This document shows positions 14,840 through 22,332 of a DNA stretch of 23,265 bases, in pieces. The notes under the pieces were generated by a model, which saw only the letters and a program-made list of their open reading frames with translations, was not told where the DNA came from and searched no databases. Where the stretch lies: contig CAYLIK010000035.1 of assembly GCA_964383565.1 (NCBI GenBank), forward strand, positions 1 through 23,265, read 5' to 3'. Origin of the DNA: CANJQJ01 sp964383565 (GTDB lineage: Bacteria > Pseudomonadota > Alphaproteobacteria > Sphingomonadales > Sphingomonadaceae). How positions within the stretch are numbered: the first letter of the stretch is position 1; each line of letters begins with the position of its first letter. A program made the translations under genes and the position numbers.

Positions 14840-16053
14840 TCGATTTTCAGCTTGGCCCTGAACTGCTGGCATTGCGCGAGCGGGTGCTTGCTTTCATCAA
14901 TGAGAAGATAGTCCCGCTCGAAAATGACCCACGCAACGATTTTTATGAAGTGCAGGATTCGCTGCGGGAAGAAATGGTCGCCCTTGCCAAGGCGGAGGGC
15001 CTGCTTTCGCCGCACGCGCCCAAGGAATATGGAGGGCTGGGGCTCGACCACCGCGGCATGGCTGTAATCTTCGAAGCGGCGAGTTGGTCACCGCTAGGGG
15101 GGCTCGCCTTAAATATCCAGGCGCCGGACGAGGGCAATGTGAACCTGCTGAACCAGGTCGGCACGCCAAAACAGAAGGCGCGCTGGCTGCCCGGGATTGT
15201 ATCCGGTGAAATCCGCACAGTGTTTTCGATGACCGAGACGGCTACCGACGGTGCAGGGTCTGATCCCTCGCTACTGCAGACCGCCGCCCGCGAAGTTGAA
15301 GGCGGCTATGAGATTTCGGGACGTAAGTACATGATAAGCGGCGCCATCGGCGCGGCGCTCAACATTGTCATGGCGCGCACGTTCGATCGTTCCGGCCACG
15401 ACATCGGCGCCACCATGTTTCTAACTGACGCCGCCGATCCGGCCTTTCGGATCGACCGGATGCTGCACACCATCGATTCCGCCACGCCAGGTGCTCATGC
15501 CGAAGTCACATTCGACCGGTTGTTCGTCCCCCATGAGGGTATACTTGGCCAGGTTGGGCAGGGTTTCCGCAACGCGCAAGTGCGATTAGGACCGGCGCGC
15601 CTGACGCACTGCATGCGCTGGCTTGGGCAGGCTGTGCGCTGCCACGCGATCGCCGTCGAGCATGCCGGAAAGCGACATTCGTTCGGCAAGACGCTTATCG
15701 AGCATCAGGGCGTTGGCTTCATGTTGGCCGACAACGAAATGGACCTCCATGTGTGCCGGCTTGCGATTTGGCATGCCGCTTGGTTGCTGGATCAACATGA
15801 TTATGCGCGCAACGAGACGAGCATGACCAAGGTGTTATGCTCTGAAATATTGGCGAGAGTGGTGGATCGCTGCCTACAGATATTGGGATCGATTGGTATC
15901 ACAAAGGATACAGTGGTTGAGCGCATCTATCGCGATATCCGGCCCTTCCGAATTTACGATGGCCCTTCGGAGGTTCATCGCCACGCTCTTGCCCAGCGTC
16001 TTGCCGCAAAAGGCCCATTTGACTTTGCGCGGCGCATTGGCCAGCCGCTGTAA
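14836..16053 (+). CDS. ACAD10/11-like acyl-CoA dehydrogenase partner of the kinase
   Basis: 405 residues. FAD-binding and substrate motifs: SMTETATDGAGSDPS (131-145), HSFGKTLIEHQ (281-291), QILGSIGITKD. The segment LGPARLTHCMRWLG resembles the RIHHCMR signature of ACAD10/11, and the usual catalytic Glu of the YEGTSE motif is Asp375 in IYDGPSEVH, as in that subfamily. The ATG sits in an ATGA overlap with the kinase stop; the frame runs open further upstream but inside the kinase gene. Together the pair would turn a hydroxyacyl-CoA into an enoyl-CoA through a phosphorylated intermediate. An ordinary dehydrogenation cannot be excluded. Confidence 0.92.
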   Translation: MIDFQLGPELLALRERVLAFINEKIVPLENDPRNDFYEVQDSLREEMVALAKAEGLLSPHAPKEYGGLGLDHRGMAVIFEAASWSPLGGLALNIQAPDEGNVNLLNQVGTPKQKARWLPGIVSGEIRTVFSMTETATDGAGSDPSLLQTAAREVEGGYEISGRKYMISGAIGAALNIVMARTFDRSGHDIGATMFLTDAADPAFRIDRMLHTIDSATPGAHAEVTFDRLFVPHEGILGQVGQGFRNAQVRLGPARLTHCMRWLGQAVRCHAIAVEHAGKRHSFGKTLIEHQGVGFMLADNEMDLHVCRLAIWHAAWLLDQHDYARNETSMTKVLCSEILARVVDRCLQILGSIGITKDTVVERIYRDIRPFRIYDGPSEVHRHALAQRLAAKGPFDFARRIGQPL

Positions 16054-16240
16054 CCACCAGTTGTCCTATCCGATGGAACGTCAATCGCATCGCCATGGAT
16101 GACCCGAAATTCGATGGAGGGGGCGTGATTTTACATAGCCTATTCGGGTTTTAGCAAAGCTCATCGGTGTGGAAAGTTGTCCGCCGCTTCCATACAAAAA
16201 TCGTCACAAATCCTTTATCCCCAAAAAATGCGGGCTTGCT

Positions 16241-16246
16241 TATAAT
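16241..16246 (+). promoter_or_regulatory. Possible -10 element before the PQQ dehydrogenase
   Basis: TATAAT lies 15 nt before the ATG at 16262, within the 208-bp gap after the ACAD11-like gene. No good -35 sits at the right distance, and transcription from it would leave only a few bases of leader. The rest of 16054-16261 shows no operator copy and no clear terminator. Confidence 0.25.
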
Positions 16247-16261
16247 GCGCGGCGGAAAGCG

Positions 16262-18340
16262 ATGATGGTCAAGGGGCTTGGTTACGCAGTGTTGGCTGCG
16301 AGTGCTACGTCTCTTGCCGTTCTTGCCCCGGGCGCTTCGCCTATATCTGTCACGGCCGAGGGCCGGGATTGGGCTGCATATGGCGGCAATCAGAACGATA
16401 CGCGTTACAGCCCGCTCGCTCAGGTCAACGAGCGAAATGTCGGCCAACTGGGTCTCGCCTGGTATTATGATATCGATGTCGGCGGCGTCAGCAGAACCAC
16501 GCCGATCGCGGTGGACGGCACGCTCTATTTTGCGGCCGGCCAAGCGGTCGTCCACGCCATGGATGCCGCCACCGGCCAGTTACTGTGGAAATATGATCCG
16601 GGAGTAGGCGATGTCGCCGGGGAGCGGCTTCGAGGTGGCTGGGGCAGTCGCGGCATAGCCTACGCTAACGGCCAAGTGTTCGTCGGCACGATGGACGGCC
16701 GGCTGATCGCGCTTGATACCAAAACGGGCAGAGTTGCGTGGAGTGTGGTGACGGTCGAGAAGGATGATGGTCGTTACATCACCGGCGCTCCCTGGGTGTT
16801 CAAAGACAAGGTGATCATCGGCCATGGCGGCGCCGATTTTGCGCCTGTGCGTGGCTATGTGACTGCGTTCGATCAAAAGACTGGTAAGCAGGTGTGGCGC
16901 TTTTACACGGTGCCCGGCGATCCGGCGAAGGGCTTCGAGAACAAGGCCATGGAAATGGCGGCGAAGACATGGACCGGTGAATGGTGGAAGTTTGGCGGCG
17001 GTGGCACCGTATGGAACGCGATGTCGTATGACCCCAAGTATAACCGGATCTATATTGGAATCGGTAATGGGATTCCCTGGAACCAGAAGATCCGCAGCCC
17101 CGGCGGGGGCGATAATCTATTCCTTTGCTCGATTGTCGCGCTTGATGCCGATACGGGCGAATATGTCTGGCATTACCAGTCCAATCCCGGCGAGACCTGG
17201 GATTATAACGCCACGCACGATATTGAGCAGGCCGACTTGATCATCGACGGCAAGCAGCGGTCGGTATTGCTACAGGCTCCCAAGAATGGCTTCTTTTATG
17301 TGATTGATCGTGAGACGGGCAAACTGATCTCGGCTGAGAACTATGTCCCGGTCAATTGGGCCAAGGGCATCGACAAGCGGACCGGCAGGCCGATCGAGAT
17401 ACCCGAGGCGCGTTATCCGGATGGAAGGCCTGCGATCGTCTATCCATCCGCCTTTGGTGCGCACGGCATCGCCGGGATGTCATTCAGTCCCAAGACCGGG
17501 TTGGCCTATATTCCGTCGATGGATATCGGGATGGTCTATGTAGATCCGCCTTCGCTCAAGGACTGGAAATTCCTGGATGGTCAGCGGCTAAACACTGGCC
17601 TTGGCCCTGCGCCTGAAGAGCTCAAGCCGCGCGCGCCCTCGGGAGCGTTGATCGCCTGGAATCCTGTGACGCAGAAGGAAGTCTGGCGGGAGGCGATGGT
17701 CGGCCCCTTCGGCGGCGGTGCCACCGCGACGACAGCGGGCAATCTGTTGCTGCAGGGGCGCAACACCGGCCAATTCAAGATCCTGGCCGCCGACAGCGGC
17801 AAGCCGCTTTGGTCTTTCGATGCGCAGACGGCCGTGCCGACCCAGCCGATCACCTATCTGGCCAAGGGCCGGCAATATATCACCGTGATCGCTGGCTCCC
17901 GCACTGGGCCATTCGCTCCGACGGAATGGAATTATGCCACGCAGAAGTGGCGTGTGCTTACATTTGCGCTGGGGGCAAAGGCCAAGCTTCCGCCGATTGA
18001 GACTACCGTCTTGCCCTATCAGGATGACCCCGAGTTCAAGCTTGATTCCGCCAAGGCGAAGACGGGTGCGCAAGTTTTTGAACAGCGCTGCGCAAGCTGC
18101 CACGGCTTTGGCATGATGGCCCCTGATTTATCGCGTTCACAGGCGCCCATGGACCGGGAAACATTCAAGGCGGTGTTGCATGACGGCGTGCTGGTGTCCC
18201 GTGGCATGCCCCGCTTCGCGGAGGTCAGCGATGCCGAGATCGAGGCGCTCCAACATTATATCCGCAAACGTGCGCGGGATGCGATCACCGCCGCAGCGCG
18301 CTCGGAGAAAATAAGTCCGGCACGGCTTGAGGGACAGTGA
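16262..18340 (+). CDS. Periplasmic PQQ-dependent alcohol dehydrogenase with fused cytochrome c domain, divergent
   Basis: 692 residues from tandem ATGs at 16262/16265, with GGCGGAAAG just upstream. Residues 1-32 look like a signal peptide ending near ISVTA. An eight-bladed quinoprotein propeller follows, with GIGNGIPWN (Asn269) and GETWDYNATHD (catalytic Asp314). A C-terminal haem c domain has CASCH at 610-614 and a likely axial Met649 in RGMPRF. It would oxidise an alcohol in the periplasm and pass electrons through the haem. Two usual features are missing: the vicinal Cys pair near PQQ is replaced by Arg124-Gly125 (RGGWGSRGIA), and the metal-ligand Glu of GGAEYGVRGY is Asp192 with one extra residue (GGADFAPVRGY). 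It is followed with almost no gap by the Pao-type genes. Not a lanthanide XoxF type. Confidence 0.92.
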   Translation: MMVKGLGYAVLAASATSLAVLAPGASPISVTAEGRDWAAYGGNQNDTRYSPLAQVNERNVGQLGLAWYYDIDVGGVSRTTPIAVDGTLYFAAGQAVVHAMDAATGQLLWKYDPGVGDVAGERLRGGWGSRGIAYANGQVFVGTMDGRLIALDTKTGRVAWSVVTVEKDDGRYITGAPWVFKDKVIIGHGGADFAPVRGYVTAFDQKTGKQVWRFYTVPGDPAKGFENKAMEMAAKTWTGEWWKFGGGGTVWNAMSYDPKYNRIYIGIGNGIPWNQKIRSPGGGDNLFLCSIVALDADTGEYVWHYQSNPGETWDYNATHDIEQADLIIDGKQRSVLLQAPKNGFFYVIDRETGKLISAENYVPVNWAKGIDKRTGRPIEIPEARYPDGRPAIVYPSAFGAHGIAGMSFSPKTGLAYIPSMDIGMVYVDPPSLKDWKFLDGQRLNTGLGPAPEELKPRAPSGALIAWNPVTQKEVWREAMVGPFGGGATATTAGNLLLQGRNTGQFKILAADSGKPLWSFDAQTAVPTQPITYLAKGRQYITVIAGSRTGPFAPTEWNYATQKWRVLTFALGAKAKLPPIETTVLPYQDDPEFKLDSAKAKTGAQVFEQRCASCHGFGMMAPDLSRSQAPMDRETFKAVLHDGVLVSRGMPRFAEVSDAEIEALQHYIRKRARDAITAAARSEKISPARLEGQ

Positions 18341-18341
18341 T

Positions 18342-18983
18342 GTGACTATTGCCCGAAATGATCTGGAAATTTCCCGGCGGGGCGTACTGATTGGCGGCGC
18401 AGCATCGGCCGCCTTGACGAGCGCCGCTGGGGCCAGTGAAGCGCCAGTAGCACATACGCAGCCGAAGCCCGCCATGGCGACCGTTTCCATGGAAGTGAAT
18501 GGACGCCACCGTGAGCTGGAACTCGATACGCGCACGACCTTGCTTGACTACTTGCGCGAGCATCTGAAGCTGATCGGCACCAAGAAAGGGTGCGACCATG
18601 GCCAGTGCGGAGCCTGCACCGTCCTTGTGAACGGGGAGCGCATCAATAGCTGTCTCAGCCTGGCAGTGCAGCATCAGGGCGATGCGATCACAACGATCGA
18701 GGGCATCGGTACGCCTGACGACCTTCATCCCATGCAGTCTGCCTTCATTGAGCGGGATGGATATCAATGCGGCTATTGCACGCCCGGTCAGATCTGTTCG
18801 GCGATCGGGGTGCTGGCAGAGATCAAGCGCGGGGTGCCAAGCCATGTTCAGGCCGATATAACTCGGCCGGCAGAGCTTACCGGCATCGAACTGCGTGAAC
18901 GCATGAGCGGCAATATCTGTCGCTGTGGCGCTTATCCCAACATTGTGGAAGCGATGATGCAAGCTGCGGGGAGGAAAGCATGA
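18342..18983 (+). CDS. paoA: Aldehyde oxidoreductase 2Fe-2S subunit, Tat-exported (PaoA-like)
   Basis: 213 residues from the GTG at 18342, one base after the preceding stop, with GAGGG 8 nt upstream; an in-frame TTG at 18327 is the alternative. The N terminus has a twin-arginine signal, SRRGVLIGG (11-19), so the folded complex is exported to the periplasm. The plant-type 2Fe-2S cluster uses Cys84, 89, 92 and 104; the second cluster Cys143, 146, 193 and 195. This is the electron-transfer subunit of a xanthine-oxidase-family enzyme like E. coli PaoABC, which oxidises aromatic and other aldehydes to acids. It overlaps the next gene by ATGA. The chaperone PaoD is not in the window. Confidence 0.92.
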   Translation: MTIARNDLEISRRGVLIGGAASAALTSAAGASEAPVAHTQPKPAMATVSMEVNGRHRELELDTRTTLLDYLREHLKLIGTKKGCDHGQCGACTVLVNGERINSCLSLAVQHQGDAITTIEGIGTPDDLHPMQSAFIERDGYQCGYCTPGQICSAIGVLAEIKRGVPSHVQADITRPAELTGIELRERMSGNICRCGAYPNIVEAMMQAAGRKA

Positions 18984-19933
18984 AAGCTTTCACTTACGAG
19001 CGTGCAAAAAGCCCAGCGGAGGCGGCGACAATCATCGCGCGCACGCCCAATGCCAAGTTTCTGGCTGGAGGCACCAATCTGCTTGATCTGATGAAGCTTC
19101 AGATTGAAGCGCCGAGCCATCTCATCGATTTGCAGGATTTGGAACTCGATCGCGTTGAAAGGACATCCGAAGGCGGTCTCAAGATCGGGGCGTTGGTCAG
19201 CAATACGGCCCTGGCGTCCAACCCGCGTGTCCGGCGGGACTATGGGGTGCTCGCCCGCGCAATTGCTGCCGGCGCTTCGGGGCAACTGCGCAACAAGGCG
19301 ACTATTGGGGGTAACCTGCTCCAGCGCACGCGCTGCCCATATTTTTACGACACCAACCAGACATGCAACAAAATCAGGCCCGGTTCGGGATGTGCAGCAA
19401 TCGGGGGCTATTCGCGGCAATTGGGCGTAATTGGTGTCTCCGACGCCTGTATCGCTACTTATCCGGGGGACATGGCGGTTGCGCTGCGGCTGCTCGATGC
19501 CCGCATCGAGACGGTCGATCCGGACGGAAAACACCGTACTATCCCGATTGCAGATTTCCATCGGTTATGGGGCGACACCCCCCACATAGAAACCAATCTG
19601 CAGCGCGGTGAACTTATCACGGCGGTGACCTTGCCGCCTCCGTTGGGAGGCAAGCATTTTTATCACAAGGTTCGGGACCGCGCCTCTTACGCTTTCGCTC
19701 TCGTTTCAGTTGCGGCGGTGATTCAGCAGGATGGATCCGGCCGGGTCGCTTTTGGTGGGGTGGCCCCTAAACCATGGCGCGTGGAGGCGGCGGAGGGCTT
19801 GATGCCACAGGGTGCGCGCGCCGTCGCGGCGCGGACATATGTCGATGCCCGGCCCACCCACGACAATCAGTTCAAGCTGGCGCTGGCCGAACGCATTCTC
19901 GCCGGCGTCATTGCTGAAGCGAAGGCGGAGTGA
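18980..19933 (+). CDS. paoB: Aldehyde oxidoreductase FAD subunit with 4Fe-4S insertion (PaoB-like)
   Basis: 317 residues with the CO-dehydrogenase flavoprotein fold: FLAGGTNLLDLMK (27-39) and ATIGGNLLQ bind FAD. The insert RCPYFYDTNQTCNK and PGSGCAAIGG, with Cys119, 129, 138 and 157, matches the extra 4Fe-4S cluster known in E. coli PaoB and absent from ordinary xanthine dehydrogenases. The subunit passes electrons from the iron-sulfur clusters to FAD and then to an acceptor. The ATG lies in an ATGA overlap with the 2Fe-2S subunit gene and the stop is 4 nt before the large-subunit start, so the three are a tight operon. Confidence 0.92.
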   Translation: MKAFTYERAKSPAEAATIIARTPNAKFLAGGTNLLDLMKLQIEAPSHLIDLQDLELDRVERTSEGGLKIGALVSNTALASNPRVRRDYGVLARAIAAGASGQLRNKATIGGNLLQRTRCPYFYDTNQTCNKIRPGSGCAAIGGYSRQLGVIGVSDACIATYPGDMAVALRLLDARIETVDPDGKHRTIPIADFHRLWGDTPHIETNLQRGELITAVTLPPPLGGKHFYHKVRDRASYAFALVSVAAVIQQDGSGRVAFGGVAPKPWRVEAAEGLMPQGARAVAARTYVDARPTHDNQFKLALAERILAGVIAEAKAE

Positions 19934-19937
19934 AGCG

Positions 19938-22154
19938 ATGAAGTTCGACACTCCTGCCGGCGCGAACCCTATTGATAAGCTGAAGGTAGTTGGTCGCGCG
20001 ACGTCGCGAATAGAAGGCAAATACAAGACGACCGGCGCCGCGCCCTATGCCTATGAGCATCAGGAGATCGTTCCTGCCCCGGCCTATGGGTTTGTGGTCG
20101 GCTCGGCAATCGCCAAGGGCCGGATCGCGCATATGGACATCGTTGACGCCAAGGCCGCACCCGGCGTGATCGCGGTGTTGACGACGCTCGATTATTCGAC
20201 GCCGTTGCCGCTCGGCTGGCTGAACTTCGCGCATCTTTTTGGCGGTGCCCAGATCGCGCATTATCATCAGGCAATCGCGCTTGTCATCGCAGAAACTTTT
20301 GAGCAGGCACGCGCTGCGGCGGCGCTCGTTCGAACAGAATATGTCCGGGCGCCGGGTAAATTCGATCTCGCGCGGGAGTCGGCCTCAGCGCCGCTGGCGC
20401 CCAATACTGATAAAACCAAACCGCCGATAGAGACGGTCGGCAATTTTGAGAGTGTCTTCGCGGCGGCACTGGTCAAGATCGACCAGACATACACAACGCC
20501 GGACGAGAGCCACGCGATGATGGAGCCGCACGCCTCCATCGCGGCGTGGGATGGCGACAAGCTCACCGTTTGGGGTTCGCTGCAAAATCTCTTTCTTGGC
20601 AAGCTCAGTCTTGCGACGGCGCTGTCGATTCCGCCCCAAAATATACGTATCCACTCGCCCTATATTGGCGGCGGTTTCGGCGGCAAGTTGTTCATCCGCG
20701 CTGATGTCGTCCTCGCCGCGCTTGGTGCAAAGGCAATCGGGAGGCCAGTGAAGGTCGCTCTGGCCAGGCCGTTCGTGATCAACAACACCACGCATCGGCC
20801 GGCGACTATCCAGCGGGTACGGCTCGGCGCGACGCGCGACGGAAGGCTGACCGCCATTTCGCATTTTTCGATCTGCGGAAATCAGCCTGGCGGCTCGTCG
20901 GAAACGGCAGTCGATCAAACCAAGCTGCTTTACGCCGCGCCAAATCGCGAAACCTATATGAAACTGGCTGTATTGGATTTGCCTGAAGGCAACGCGATGC
21001 GAGCGCCCGGCGAGGCATCGGGTATGATGGCTTTGGAAATCGCGATGGACGAGCTTGCCGAGAAGCTCGGAATAGATCCCGTCGAGTTGCGCATTCTCAA
21101 TGATACTCAGGTCGATCCGCAAAATCCGCAGCGCGCCTTTTCGGAACGACATTTGGTTGAATGCTTGCGCGTCGGCAGCGAGCGCTTCGGGTGGTCCAAA
21201 CGCAATCCCAAGCCTGGCCAGGTGCGCGAGGGGCGTTGGTTGATCGGCATGGGAGTGGCGGCCGGTTTTCGCAACAGCTTCCTGGTGAAGGCAGGCGCGC
21301 GCGTGTGTCTCGAAAAGAGCGGCAGGTTGACGGTCGAGACCAACATGACTGACGTCGGCACCGGAAGCTATACCATCCTTGCCCAGACTGCGGCCGAGAT
21401 GATGGGCGTCAGCCTGGACAAGGTTACGATCAATCTCGGGGACAGCGATTTTCCAATGGTGGGCTGCGGTTCTGGCGGCCAGCTGGGTGCCAACAGTTCA
21501 ACCTCGGGCCTTTATGCAGCATGCGTTAAATTGCGCAAAGCGGTGGCTGAGCGGCTCGGCTTCAATCCCGCGGAGGCGACCTTTGCAGATGGCAAGGTCA
21601 GTGTCGGCAATCGCTCTGTTCCGCTTGCCCAGGCCGTTGCGACGGAGCCGCTTGTCGCCGAGGACAGCATAGAGGGCGGCGTGCTTGACAAGACGTATCA
21701 GCAATCGACCTTCGCAAGCCATTTCGCCGAGGTTGCAGTAGACATCTACACCGGGGAGACACGGATGCGCCGGATGCTGGCGGTGTGTGATGCAGGCCGC
21801 ATCATCAATCCCAAGGCCGCACGGAGCCAGATAATCGGCGCGATGACAATGGGCGTCGGTGCGGCGCTCATGGAGGAGCTGGCAGTAGACAAGAGGTTCG
21901 GCTTCTTCGTCAATCACGATCTGGCCAGCTACGAAGTGCCGGTTCACGGGGATATTCCGGAGCAGGAAGTGATCTTCCTCGATTATCCCGACGACAAATC
22001 CTCGCCTATGAAAGCAAAAGGCGTGGGCGAACTCGGCTTGTGCGGTGTCGGCGCTGCCATCGCCAACGCTGTCTATAATGCAACGGGAGTTCGTGTGCGG
22101 GATTATCCAATCACGCTGGACAAATATCTCGATAAACTGCCGCAGGTCGCATGA
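19938..22154 (+). CDS. paoC: Aldehyde oxidoreductase molybdenum-cofactor subunit (PaoC-like)
   Basis: 738 residues, the length of PaoC, from the ATG at 19938; the frame is open further upstream but inside the FAD-subunit gene. Xanthine-oxidase-family landmarks are SPYIGGGFGGK near the molybdopterin site, NAMRAPGE with the active-site Arg, QLGANSSTSG, and the catalytic Glu698 in KGVGELGLCGVG. It hydroxylates an aldehyde to the carboxylic acid with water as oxygen source. Lying after the alcohol dehydrogenase gene, it would complete alcohol to acid oxidation outside the cytoplasm. Its acid product is a natural substrate for the CoA synthetase at 4356-5870. PaoD (XdhC-type maturation factor) must be encoded elsewhere. 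Confidence 0.93.
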   Translation: MKFDTPAGANPIDKLKVVGRATSRIEGKYKTTGAAPYAYEHQEIVPAPAYGFVVGSAIAKGRIAHMDIVDAKAAPGVIAVLTTLDYSTPLPLGWLNFAHLFGGAQIAHYHQAIALVIAETFEQARAAAALVRTEYVRAPGKFDLARESASAPLAPNTDKTKPPIETVGNFESVFAAALVKIDQTYTTPDESHAMMEPHASIAAWDGDKLTVWGSLQNLFLGKLSLATALSIPPQNIRIHSPYIGGGFGGKLFIRADVVLAALGAKAIGRPVKVALARPFVINNTTHRPATIQRVRLGATRDGRLTAISHFSICGNQPGGSSETAVDQTKLLYAAPNRETYMKLAVLDLPEGNAMRAPGEASGMMALEIAMDELAEKLGIDPVELRILNDTQVDPQNPQRAFSERHLVECLRVGSERFGWSKRNPKPGQVREGRWLIGMGVAAGFRNSFLVKAGARVCLEKSGRLTVETNMTDVGTGSYTILAQTAAEMMGVSLDKVTINLGDSDFPMVGCGSGGQLGANSSTSGLYAACVKLRKAVAERLGFNPAEATFADGKVSVGNRSVPLAQAVATEPLVAEDSIEGGVLDKTYQQSTFASHFAEVAVDIYTGETRMRRMLAVCDAGRIINPKAARSQIIGAMTMGVGAALMEELAVDKRFGFFVNHDLASYEVPVHGDIPEQEVIFLDYPDDKSSPMKAKGVGELGLCGVGAAIANAVYNATGVRVRDYPITLDKYLDKLPQVA

Positions 22155-22332
22155 TATCCGCGATGGCGGACATTGCAGTTTGCGCGCCGAAGTCTTCGAC
22201 GCATCATTCCGCAAATACTGCCAAGGCTGATCGGTGTGCCAATAGGCGGCGGGTTGGCGGTCGTGGTCGATGGCAAACACGCTTGAAAGGTTTTCCAAGA
22301 AAAACTCGGTTCGGTTCAAGGGGGAATTTCGC

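Noticed and set aside
15236..15253. CTACCGACGGT inside the ACAD11-like gene as a fifth operator
   Set aside because: The half-sites are at a different spacing, the right arm is incomplete, and it lies deep in a coding region.
16262..18340. Lanthanide-dependent XoxF-type methanol dehydrogenase
   Set aside because: The additional Asp two residues after the catalytic Asp is absent (WDYNATHD), and a fused cytochrome c is not a feature of XoxF.
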